Below are positions 15,225-20,885 of a stretch of 20,885 nt of DNA, piece by piece. Below the pieces are notes generated by a model. That model was given only the letters and a program-made list of their open reading frames with translations. It ran no database searches and was not told where the DNA came from. Position 1 is the first letter of the stretch. Each line of letters opens with the position of its first letter. Source of the stretch: an uncultured Clostridia bacterium (lineage in GTDB: Bacteria > Bacillota > Clostridia > Christensenellales > UBA1242); NCBI GenBank assembly GCA_934754335.1, contig CAKVHY010000017.1, positions 1-20,885 on the forward strand, in the 5' to 3' direction. The position numbers and the translations under genes were made by a program.

Positions 15225-16054
15225 AATCTTTCCTTTCGATTATAACAGCAAACAAATCTATCTTGACCGCCATAATCTTTTTTTATTTCCACCTTTTCAA
15301 AATATTTATCAAAAATCGCCTTTGTTTCATTTCCTAGCAAATAATGAATTTCTAAAAACAAATCTCCGTTAGGTTTTAAAAATTTATTTAAATTTGATGC
15401 AATTTCTCTATAGAAATCTAGTCCGTCATTTCCACCATCAAGAGCAAGTTTTGGATCATATAAATCCACTTCCCTTTCCAAACTTTTAAGTTCTTCAGTT
15501 TTTAAATATGGTGGATTACTAATTATAATATCAAACTTATCTTGCAAACCTTTAAACATATCTGATTTAATAATATTAATATCAATATTATTTGCTTTTG
15601 CATTTTCTTTTATATGCTCAATTGCGAAGTCTGATATATCTGAAACTGTAACCACTGCATTAGTATTCTTTGCAATGCCCAGCCCAATACAACCACTCCC
15701 GGCACATAAGTCTAAAACTTTCAAAACCTTATTTTTAGTAATAATATGATTTATAACCATATCTGCCAAAATTTCAGTTTCCATTCTAGGAGTTAGCGTA
15801 TTCTCATTAAAAGATATTTTTAAGTTTAAAAACTGAGAATAACCGATAATCTTTTGAATAGGTTCACCATTTAGCCTTCTTTCTGCTAACTTCTCCAAAC
15901 AATTTAGTTTCTCATCTTCAATCTCAAAATCTGTTAAAATCTTAGACTTATCTACACCAAAAGCAAATTCCATCAACCAATATGCATCTTCCCTAAAACT
16001 TGGCAAGGATCTTAATTTGTTTTCTATTTCTCTTAAACATTTAATTGAATTCAT
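15218..16054 (-). CDS. prmC: Release factor glutamine N5-methyltransferase
   Basis: PrmC (HemK) methylates the GGQ glutamine of release factors with S-adenosylmethionine. Visible are a helical N-terminal domain, TPRMETE at 88-94 (family PR.(E/D)TE), the SAM-binding DLCAGSGCIG at 115-124 and the catalytic NPPY at 180-183. The start is set at the ATG at 16054 with an AAAGG site 5 bases away, giving 278 residues, a normal length. A longer frame to a TTG at 16099 would begin inside a terminator-like hairpin and is rejected. The gene overlaps prfA. The cysteine in DLCAGSG is a common variant. Confidence 0.93.
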   Translation of the reverse strand: MNSIKCLREIENKLRSLPSFREDAYWLMEFAFGVDKSKILTDFEIEDEKLNCLEKLAERRLNGEPIQKIIGYSQFLNLKISFNENTLTPRMETEILADMVINHIITKNKVLKVLDLCAGSGCIGLGIAKNTNAVVTVSDISDFAIEHIKENAKANNIDINIIKSDMFKGLQDKFDIIISNPPYLKTEELKSLEREVDLYDPKLALDGGNDGLDFYREIASNLNKFLKPNGDLFLEIHYLLGNETKAIFDKYFEKVEIKKDYGGQDRFVCCYNRKERLC

Positions 16055-16069
16055 ATGAACCTTTATAAC

Positions 16070-16106
16070 AAAAAATGTGTGTTTTATAATCAACAACACA
16101 CATTTT
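16070..16106 (-). terminator. Terminator or attenuator between rpmE and prmC
   Basis: On the minus strand AAAATGTGTGTT (16106-16095) pairs with AACACACATTTT (16083-16072) around an 11-nt loop. A run of six T (16075-16070) overlaps and follows the end of the stem. It lies about 45 bases after the rpmE stop and only about 15 bases before the prmC start. It may end most rpmE transcripts while letting a fraction through. Confidence 0.7.
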
Positions 16107-16148
16107 GAGTCCCCTTCTTCGCATAGGAAAAAAGAGAGTTTAATTTAA

Positions 16149-16355
16149 CTAATCTAAATTATATTTTTTCTTGAATTTTTCTACTCTACCAGCAGTATCA
16201 ACTAATTTTTGTTTACCTGAATAGAATGGGTGACATTTATCGCATACTTCAACACGGATTGTATCCCCATTAATAGTTGACTTAGTTTTAAAAGTATTTC
16301 CACAGCCACAAATAACTGTTACTTCGTGGTAGTTTGGATGTATTGCTTCTTTCAT
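16149..16355 (-). CDS. rpmE: 50S ribosomal protein L31, zinc-binding form
   Basis: This 68-residue protein starts MKEAIHPNYHEVTVICGCGN and continues with VCDKCHPFYSGKQKLVDTAGRVEKF, unmistakable L31. Cys16, Cys18, Cys38 and Cys41 are the zinc ligands of the 'C-plus' form. The ATG follows a GAGG site. It has its own near-perfect promoter and heads the rpmE-prmC-prfA cluster common in Clostridia. Confidence 0.97.
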   Translation of the reverse strand: MKEAIHPNYHEVTVICGCGNTFKTKSTINGDTIRVEVCDKCHPFYSGKQKLVDTAGRVEKFKKKYNLD

Positions 16356-16392
16356 TTCTACTAACCTCTATCTTAATATTTAACGCAAATTA

Positions 16393-16421
16393 ATTATACC
16401 TGTGAAATCACTTAAAGTCAA
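16393..16421 (-). promoter_or_regulatory. Promoter of rpmE
   Basis: On the minus strand TTGACT (16421-16416), a 17-base spacer and TATAAT (16398-16393) nearly match the sigma-A consensus, with a start about 30 bases before the ribosome site-ATG. The spacer holds the small palindrome GTGATTTCAC, which could bind a regulator. Confidence 0.8.
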
Positions 16422-16515
16422 TATAATTTAGTAAAATTTCTTAAATTTCTTAAACAATCGTCCATTTTTTTTGCAATAATACGCTTTCAAATCATATTTT
16501 GACCAAAATTATCAT

Positions 16516-16561
16516 TTTAAAGAAATCTTTAAACAAATAAATTTGATAATTTTTCTTTAAA
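16516..16561. repeat. Inverted repeat around the promoter of the LuxR-type gene
   Basis: TTTAAAGAAA (16516-16525) is repeated in reverse as TTTCTTTAAA (16552-16561). Looser matches extend outward (ATTATCA and TTGATATAAT). The arms flank the -35 box, and the right arm fills the -35/-10 spacer. This suits an operator, possibly for autoregulation, but A/T richness makes chance likely enough to keep confidence low. Confidence 0.35.
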
Positions 16562-16571
16562 TTGATATAAT
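16543..16571 (+). promoter_or_regulatory. Promoter of the membrane LuxR-type gene, giving a leaderless mRNA
   Basis: TTGATA (16543-16548), a 17-base spacer and TATAAT (16566-16571) form a near-consensus promoter. The expected RNA start (about 16578) falls on or next to the ATG at 16579, and there is no ribosome site. Confidence 0.75.
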
Positions 16572-16578
16572 CAAATAT

Positions 16579-18036
16579 ATGGAAAAAATTACAACCGCAA
16601 AAAATAATTTAAATAATTCTACCAGTTTTTCGAAAAAGAAAAGTTTTCCGCTATGGTTTATTGCTTTATTTGCAACTTTCGAACTTACATTCATTGTTCA
16701 AAGCCTATGTGAAAACAATCTAATATTTGTTGAAAAAGACTTTTTTGTACCAGACTCCCAAACGATATTTTATTTAACACTTTTCTCGTTATTTTTATTT
16801 ATTATAATTTTATTTGTACTTAAAAATCATTTAAATCTTTGCATAGATATTTGCGTGGTGGTGGGCATAATTGCAAGCATATTTATGTTAATTTCAAATC
16901 TTTTATTGTACACAATCGGTTTCTATATTAATTCATGTGTTTCCACCCTGCTTTCATTTTTAACCTTCACCTATATTTGCGTAAATTTCAATATTAAATC
17001 AGCAATACTTGAAGTTTTAATGGGATCGTTGTTTTTCAAACTTCCTATGCAATTTTTAAACCATTCTAAGTTTGAAATTCCATTTGATATTTCAATTACT
17101 TTAATGCTTATTGCCTATATAACTTTTATTACAACATTCATAATCTTAAATATTAAATCATCTAAGAACTCTCCTTCCCCCGAACCAGAAGAAAGTGAAA
17201 TTGAAGAACAGATAGAAGAAAGCAACGTGGCAAAAAACATTAAAGAACCACCATATTTAATCTATACAGCAATTGTTCTTATTTCGTTTTTGCTAGCCAT
17301 TATTCAATCTTTAAACTCCACTTATGTTGTGAACACTGAGAATTTAAGAACATGGTCAAACATATTCTTTATGCTAAGTTTAGCAATTTGTTTCATTTTG
17401 GTTTTATTCAAAGACCATATTAAATTTTTTGATATAGTTTCAATTTTAACTTACATTTATGTTGTTGGCATAATTTTGATGTTTTTTAACAACAATATAA
17501 CCAAAATAATTGGCTCATGCATTATAGGTTTTTGCAACCCATTGTTTTTAATTTACTTGCCAATTGCACTTATAATGTATGATAAAACGAATAAAATTTC
17601 CACGCCTTTTTGGCTTATTTGTTTGAACTTTGTTGGGATTAAAGCGTTTGATAAAATACTAAACAAAATAACTTCAATAAATGGCTTTCTTGTGTTGATT
17701 ATAATACTTTGCATATTACTTATAACAGTCCTATATTTTGCCAAACCTTATCTAAAATTTGCAAGCGTTGGGAAAACTATTTCATATGAAAAAAAGAACT
17801 CAAAAGATAACCCTTATTCATATTTATCTGACTTAGAATTAAACCTTGTAAATCTGATGGTGGAAGGCTACACTATAAATCAAATTATAAACATTCTAGA
17901 TATAACTCCACAAAAATTTAAAGAAGTAAAACTTTGCGTTTATCATTTGCTAAATGTAAAAACACGAATTGAACTTATTGAAAATGCTCTGGGTTTTAAT
18001 TATAAAAGTTTAATAAATAACAAAAACAAAGCGTAA
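16579..18036 (+). CDS. Polytopic membrane protein with C-terminal LuxR-type DNA-binding domain
   Basis: This is a 485-residue protein. About six membrane helices (from residue 25 to 192) are followed by an acidic cytoplasmic loop at 197-220 (PSPEPEESEIEEQIEES) and about six more (228-390), the 6+6 plan of MFS transporters. Residues 415-475 form a LuxR/GerE helix-turn-helix: YLSDLELNLVNLMVEGYTI, then ITPQKFKEVKLCVYHLLNV and TRIELIENA. Key 'LT..E..V..L...G....I' and 'R.E....A' positions are kept, but the usual TVK-H of the recognition helix is altered. It would be a membrane-embedded one-component regulator. An in-frame stop lies six codons upstream of the ATG, no other Met is near, and there is no ribosome site, so the gene is probably translated from a leaderless mRNA. 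Its ligand and targets are unknown. Confidence 0.82.
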   Translation: MEKITTAKNNLNNSTSFSKKKSFPLWFIALFATFELTFIVQSLCENNLIFVEKDFFVPDSQTIFYLTLFSLFLFIIILFVLKNHLNLCIDICVVVGIIASIFMLISNLLLYTIGFYINSCVSTLLSFLTFTYICVNFNIKSAILEVLMGSLFFKLPMQFLNHSKFEIPFDISITLMLIAYITFITTFIILNIKSSKNSPSPEPEESEIEEQIEESNVAKNIKEPPYLIYTAIVLISFLLAIIQSLNSTYVVNTENLRTWSNIFFMLSLAICFILVLFKDHIKFFDIVSILTYIYVVGIILMFFNNNITKIIGSCIIGFCNPLFLIYLPIALIMYDKTNKISTPFWLICLNFVGIKAFDKILNKITSINGFLVLIIILCILLITVLYFAKPYLKFASVGKTISYEKKNSKDNPYSYLSDLELNLVNLMVEGYTINQIINILDITPQKFKEVKLCVYHLLNVKTRIELIENALGFNYKSLINNKNKA

Positions 18037-18053
18037 ATCACTTTGTTTTTTTT
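18022..18053 (+). terminator. Terminator of the LuxR-type gene
   Basis: AAAAACAAAG (18022-18031) pairs with CTTTGTTTTT (18041-18050) around a 9-nt loop that contains most of the stop codon region. T-run to 18053. Confidence 0.75.
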
Positions 18054-18070
18054 AAACTATTTTATATAAT
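18043..18070 (+). promoter_or_regulatory. Probable promoter of the cation antiporter gene
   Basis: TTGTTT (18043-18048) and TATAAT (18065-18070) are separated by 16 bases. The -35 box is built into the right arm of the preceding terminator. The start would be about 25 bases before the ATG, with an AGGAG site between. Confidence 0.55.
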
Positions 18071-18102
18071 CATTTAATAGTGAAAAATTTAGGAGAATAA
18101 TT

Positions 18103-19152
18103 ATGTTTATAATTTCTTGTATCGTTTTAATATTGTCTTTAATCCTAGTTATTAAAGGCGGGGATATGTTTGTTGATTCTTCAATAGACCTTGCTAAAAG
18201 AACCAAAATCCCAACAATATTAATTGGCGCAACAATCGTTTCAATTGCCACCACCCTTCCCGAACTTATTGTTTCATCAATTGCATCGGCTCAAGGTTCT
18301 TATGATTTGGCTGTTGGGAACGCTGTTGGCTCTGTTATTTGCAACACCGCTTTAATTGCAGGCCTATCTATGGCTGTTGCACCATCTGTTATGAAAGAGA
18401 AAAACACTCCATTTAAATTTATATTGTTGCTTGTGTCTTGTGTTTTATTAATCATATGTGGATTTGGAACAAACTCCAGTTTCTCAATTGCATGGTACGA
18501 AGCATTAATCTTTGCTGTATTATTTATTGCTTACATGGTTTACAACGTTTACGATGCAATGAAAGAAGTTAAAAAGAATAAAGAATTAGATAAAACCATA
18601 AAAGAAAAACAAGAAAAAGAAAGTGCTGTGGCAGAAGCAGAAACTAAACAAAATGAAGACGATGCTCCTAAGCAAAAACTTGGCGTTACAATCCTATTCT
18701 TTATACTAGGTGCGGGAATGCTAGCACTTGGCGCTTATGCATTAGTTGAAAGTGCGAAATATATTTCAAGTGCTTTAGGAATTAGTGAAGCATTGGTGGG
18801 CTTAACAATCGTTGCAATTGGAACTAGTTTGCCAGAACTTGTAACCACTATCACCTCTTTAAGAAAGAAAAATAGCGAACTCGGTTATGGAAATATAATC
18901 GGTGCAAACATTATGAATGTAACTTTAATTATGTCGGCATCTGGGTTAATCTCTGGCGCAACAGGTTTGACAATTTCATTCTGGACATACGCAGTTTCAA
19001 TCCCTGTTGCATTAGTTGCTTCCCTAATATTTGTGTTACCACTATGGTTAAAAAATAGAAGTTATAGATGGCAAGGCATAACATTATTATCAATTTATGC
19101 ATTATATATTGCGTTCTTAATGATAATGACTTTCAACGGAATAACAGTTTAA
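18103..19152 (+). CDS. Calcium/sodium antiporter (CaCA family, YrbG-like)
   Basis: This 349-residue membrane protein has two homologous halves. Each holds an alpha-repeat with an essential Glu: GATIVSIATTLPELIVSS (Glu54), then GNAVGSVICN, and in the second half GLTIVAIGTSLPELVTT (Glu245), then GNIIGANIMN. About ten membrane helices are expected. Between the halves lies a charged, coiled-coil-like cytoplasmic loop at about 152-193. It should exchange Ca2+ for Na+ or H+ and keep cytosolic calcium low. First-half TTLPEL is the TSLPEL variant. The gene has its own promoter and terminator, and a good AGGAG site. Confidence 0.92.
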   Translation: MFIISCIVLILSLILVIKGGDMFVDSSIDLAKRTKIPTILIGATIVSIATTLPELIVSSIASAQGSYDLAVGNAVGSVICNTALIAGLSMAVAPSVMKEKNTPFKFILLLVSCVLLIICGFGTNSSFSIAWYEALIFAVLFIAYMVYNVYDAMKEVKKNKELDKTIKEKQEKESAVAEAETKQNEDDAPKQKLGVTILFFILGAGMLALGAYALVESAKYISSALGISEALVGLTIVAIGTSLPELVTTITSLRKKNSELGYGNIIGANIMNVTLIMSASGLISGATGLTISFWTYAVSIPVALVASLIFVLPLWLKNRSYRWQGITLLSIYALYIAFLMIMTFNGITV

Positions 19153-19157
19153 AAATT

Positions 19158-19189
19158 AAAAGATGAGAAAGAAAATCTCATCTTTTTTT
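19158..19189 (+). terminator. Terminator of the antiporter gene
   Basis: AAAAGATGAGA (19158-19168) pairs with TCTCATCTTTT (19176-19186) around a 7-nt loop, with a T-run through 19189, six bases after the stop codon. Confidence 0.85.
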
Positions 19190-19244
19190 AACGTAATTTT
19201 TAAAAATTTCATATGAATACCTATAACAAAAAGCAGGTGTTTTT

Positions 19245-19706
19245 ATGGTTTCTAATAATAAAGATTTGTTAAGGGAAATTATACATTCAAAAGTAAAAGC
19301 AAAAGCAATCGTTAAAGGCGGAAAAGAAAATAAAGAAATAAACGGAATAGTTGAATTTTTTGATTTTGGAGATACTTGCACAGTACTAGCAAATATAACA
19401 GGTCTTCCTAAAACTGCAACAAACTTCTTTGGCTTTCATATTCATGAAAATGGCGATTGTCTGGGAAATTTTGATAGTGCGGGTTCGCATTATGAAAACG
19501 AAGTCCACCCTAACCACAAGGGCGACCTTCCTGTTCTCCTTTCAAATAACGGAAATGCTTTTTCACTTTTTGCAACTAATAGGTTTGAAATTGATGAAAT
19601 AATCAATAGAAGCGTTATTATTCACAACGAGCCTGATGATTACAGAACTCCACCATCAGGGAATTCGGGAAAGAGAATTGCTTGCGGAGTTATAAGGAAA
19701 GTTTGA
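19245..19706 (+). CDS. Cu/Zn superoxide dismutase family protein, cytosolic
   Basis: This 153-residue protein converts superoxide to oxygen and peroxide. All metal ligands are present: copper His65, His67, His82 and His127, and zinc His82, His88, His91 and Asp94, in FGFHIHENGDC, SAGSH, HPNHKGD and SVIIHNEPDDY. The disulfide pair Cys72/Cys147 and the guiding Arg144 (SGKRIACGVI) are also kept, so it should be active. It lacks a signal peptide or lipobox, unlike most bacterial Cu/Zn SODs, which are exported. The AGG site in GCAGGTG fixes the ATG. The leader contains the palindrome TTCATATGAA, which recurs near the prmC start. Confidence 0.9.
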   Translation: MVSNNKDLLREIIHSKVKAKAIVKGGKENKEINGIVEFFDFGDTCTVLANITGLPKTATNFFGFHIHENGDCLGNFDSAGSHYENEVHPNHKGDLPVLLSNNGNAFSLFATNRFEIDEIINRSVIIHNEPDDYRTPPSGNSGKRIACGVIRKV

Positions 19707-19753
19707 AATCACCTAAAATTGTTTCTTTGAATAAACTATTCTAGGAGAAAAAT

Positions 19754-20518
19754 ATGGCGTACCTAAATAAAGCACAATTAACATCAAAAGTTACAAGTGA
19801 AGACGGTGAAGTTTTTGATATAACTACCCAAAGTAACACAAATAGAACCAACAATGTTGAAAAAGATATTACACTCACAAAAGCAATAAGTAAGAATTGG
19901 GCACTTCCCTCTCAAGAATTAACTTCCACCACCACGATTACAAACAACTCAAGTTTAAGTATTTCAAATATAACAATTCAAGATACTCTTGGTGACGATG
20001 CCACATTTAAAAGTGGAAGTTTGAAGATTGGAAGCGTTGATTATCCAAACGAAAGTCCTATCACAGGTTTTTCACTTCCAATAGATATAAGTGCGCTTGG
20101 CGGAGAAATGATTATGACTTATAATTTTACTGTAAACAACCACACTGAGAAAAACTCTATCGCAAATAGTTCTGAATTGGCTGTAACTTTAAATAATAAA
20201 AACTTCAATCTAACATCAAATGTTGCTGAAGTTCAAATTATAAACAATGAAGTTTCCATGTATAAATACGCAAGTTCTAGTGCTGTAATATCAGGCGACA
20301 CATTAACCTACACCATTGATATAACAAACGATGGTACATTTGAAAACACCGACCTTGTTTTTAAAGATGAACTCCCTGAAGGCGTTAGTTTCGTTGAAGG
20401 AACAGTTAAAGTTGATGGAGTTTCGCAAGCAGATGCAAACCCAGTCACCGGCTTTAGCCTAAGGAATTTAACCGCAAACGACACAATTAAAGTGGAATTT
20501 AATGTAATTGTTGATTAA
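19754..20518 (+). CDS. DUF11-repeat protein without signal peptide
   Basis: This is a 254-residue beta-rich protein. A short N-terminal part is followed by two DUF11-type Ig-like domains, about 35-160 and 165-254. Each shows the 'N......I.I.D.L......G.lkidg......pitGfsl' pattern: ITIQDTLGDDATFKSGSLKI in the first, and LVFKDELPEGVSFVEG with VKVDGV in the second. DUF11 repeats usually occur in large surface proteins with a signal peptide and cell-wall anchor, but neither is present here. The AGGAG site and ATG are clear, and the stop is directly followed by a terminator. It starts 47 bases after the SOD stop with no terminator between, so co-transcription is likely. Function is unknown. Confidence 0.82.
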   Translation: MAYLNKAQLTSKVTSEDGEVFDITTQSNTNRTNNVEKDITLTKAISKNWALPSQELTSTTTITNNSSLSISNITIQDTLGDDATFKSGSLKIGSVDYPNESPITGFSLPIDISALGGEMIMTYNFTVNNHTEKNSIANSSELAVTLNNKNFNLTSNVAEVQIINNEVSMYKYASSSAVISGDTLTYTIDITNDGTFENTDLVFKDELPEGVSFVEGTVKVDGVSQADANPVTGFSLRNLTANDTIKVEFNVIVD

Positions 20519-20522
20519 TAGA

Positions 20523-20546
20523 AAAATGGCTTCTTCGAGCCATTTT
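20523..20546 (+). terminator. Terminator-like hairpin after the DUF11 gene, part of the repeat unit
   Basis: AAAATGGCT (20523-20531) and AGCCATTTT (20538-20546) form a 9-bp stem with loop TCTTCG. It stops the DUF11 transcript, being four bases from the stop codon. The same stem recurs in copy 2 (about 20712-20735) with loop TCTTTA and no gene in front of it. Confidence 0.75.
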
Positions 20547-20560
20547 AATAATTGGCGGAG

Positions 20561-20698
20561 AGGACAGATTTGTCAATGTGGCTTTTCATTTGAAAAGACA
20601 TATTTGTCGGGTGGCAGTCACTGACGGGGTCCCGACTACCTCGCAGGTTCTTGCAACATTGGTTGCAACGCAAAGCATCGCTTTGCTAATCCTGTCCT
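20561..20698. ncRNA. Candidate structured element with tRNA-like segments (copy 1)
   Basis: Besides the outer AGGACAG/CTGTCCT pair, the element has GACAGATTTGTC and GACATATTTGTC, CTTTTCA/TGAAAAG, GTCGGG/CCCGAC, TTGCAAC/GTTGCAA and GCAAAGC/GCTTTGC. A CAGG/CCTG helix (20644-20647 with 20691-20694) encloses the last two, like a three-way junction. CGCAGGTTC before and AATCCTGTCC after them read like the two halves of a tRNA T-arm. Read on the minus strand, the segment before 20567 resembles CTGTCC plus the CTCTCCGCCA of a tRNA-Ser end. No full tRNA fold is possible. Whether it is transcribed, and from which strand, is unknown. Confidence 0.4.
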
Positions 20699-20885
20699 AA
20701 AAACAAAAGAAAAAATGGCTTCTTTAAGCCATTTTTAAAAGTTGGCGGAGAGGACAGATTTGTCAATGTGGCTTTTCACTTGAAAAGACATATTTGTCGG
20801 GTGGCAGGCACTGACGGGGTCCCGACTACCTCGCAGGTTCTTGCAACATTGGTTGCAACGCAAAGCATCGCTTTGCTAATCCTGT

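Larger units (their letters stand above)
20521..20885. repeat. Tandem 190-bp repeat of a hairpin-rich element (two copies, second cut by window end)
   Basis: Copy 1 is 20521-20708 and copy 2 is 20709-20885 and beyond. Between 20552-20695 and 20742-20885 the period is exactly 190 and only two bases differ over 144. Each copy starts with a terminator-like hairpin and continues with an element far more GC-rich than the rest of the window. The element is bounded by the 7-bp inverted repeat AGGACAG/CTGTCCT (20561-20567 and 20692-20698). Within it lie stem-loops at 20582-20597, 20606-20636, 20651-20668 and 20670-20686. There is no ORF. This covers the whole gene-free 367-base right end. Confidence 0.85.

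Noticed and set aside
16055..16099. Longer prmC starting at a TTG
   Set aside because: The start would lie inside a terminator hairpin, has no ribosome site and adds residues absent from the usual protein length; the ATG at 16054 has AAAGG.
20561..20698. Integron attC site
   Set aside because: No GTTRRRY / RYYYAAC core pair is seen at the ends and no integrase is in the window.
20521..20885. CRISPR array, or a complete tRNA gene, in the repeats
   Set aside because: The unit is 190 bp with almost no variable spacer, so it is not CRISPR. The tRNA-like words are split by hairpins and on different strands, so no cloverleaf can form.

Overview
The window reads as chromosomal DNA of a low-GC Gram-positive bacterium, most likely an anaerobic Clostridia-like gut lineage. 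Clues are the AT-rich sequence, AGGAG-type ribosome sites, A/T-rich intrinsic terminators, the rpmE-prmC-prfA order and families common in Firmicutes (DegV, DUF1858, DUF2804, SPFH/zinc ribbon, an old-yellow-enzyme flavoprotein with Fe-S ligands). UGA is used as a stop (folD), so the standard bacterial code applies. The exact taxon cannot be fixed from this sequence. The left edge cuts the first gene and the right edge lies inside a repeat.

Layout. 1-2.3 kb (minus): the start of an exported or membrane protein behind a strong promoter and a ~150-nt leader, a histidine phosphatase, a DUF1858 redox-disulfide protein, and an SPFH protein with a zinc ribbon. 2.4-5.0 kb: a PRC-barrel-like protein (plus), a NahK-like sugar kinase (minus) and dCTP deaminase (plus). 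5.0-6.7 kb: a membrane-anchored XRE regulator and a DegV fatty-acid-binding protein, divergent around a palindrome-rich spacer. 6.8-12.0 kb (minus): a tight five-gene operon of flavin oxidoreductase, PH-like membrane protein, FolD, HAD-like phosphatase and DUF2804 protein, with a consensus promoter. 12.1-12.9 kb: a plus-strand RsgI-like extracytoplasmic protein lacking the cytoplasmic anti-sigma part. 13.0-16.4 kb (minus): rpmE, prmC, prfA and an overlapping DUF4417/zinc-ribbon gene. 16.6-20.5 kb (plus): a polytopic membrane LuxR-type regulator, a CaCA cation antiporter, a Cu/Zn superoxide dismutase and a DUF11-repeat protein.

The most unusual item is the right end (20521-20885). It holds two tandem copies, with a 190-bp period, of a hairpin-packed unit that is much more GC-rich than its surroundings. 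Most of the differences between copies fall in hairpin loops. Its outer segments recall the T-arm and acceptor end of a tRNA, but no complete tRNA is present. It may be a multicopy structured RNA or a small mobile repeat.

Two regulator genes (the XRE gene at 5669 and the LuxR-type gene at 16579) have consensus promoters so close to their ATG that their mRNAs should be leaderless, and each has repeats that could be operators. Many convergent gene ends share compact bidirectional terminators, in two cases with stop codons inside the stem.
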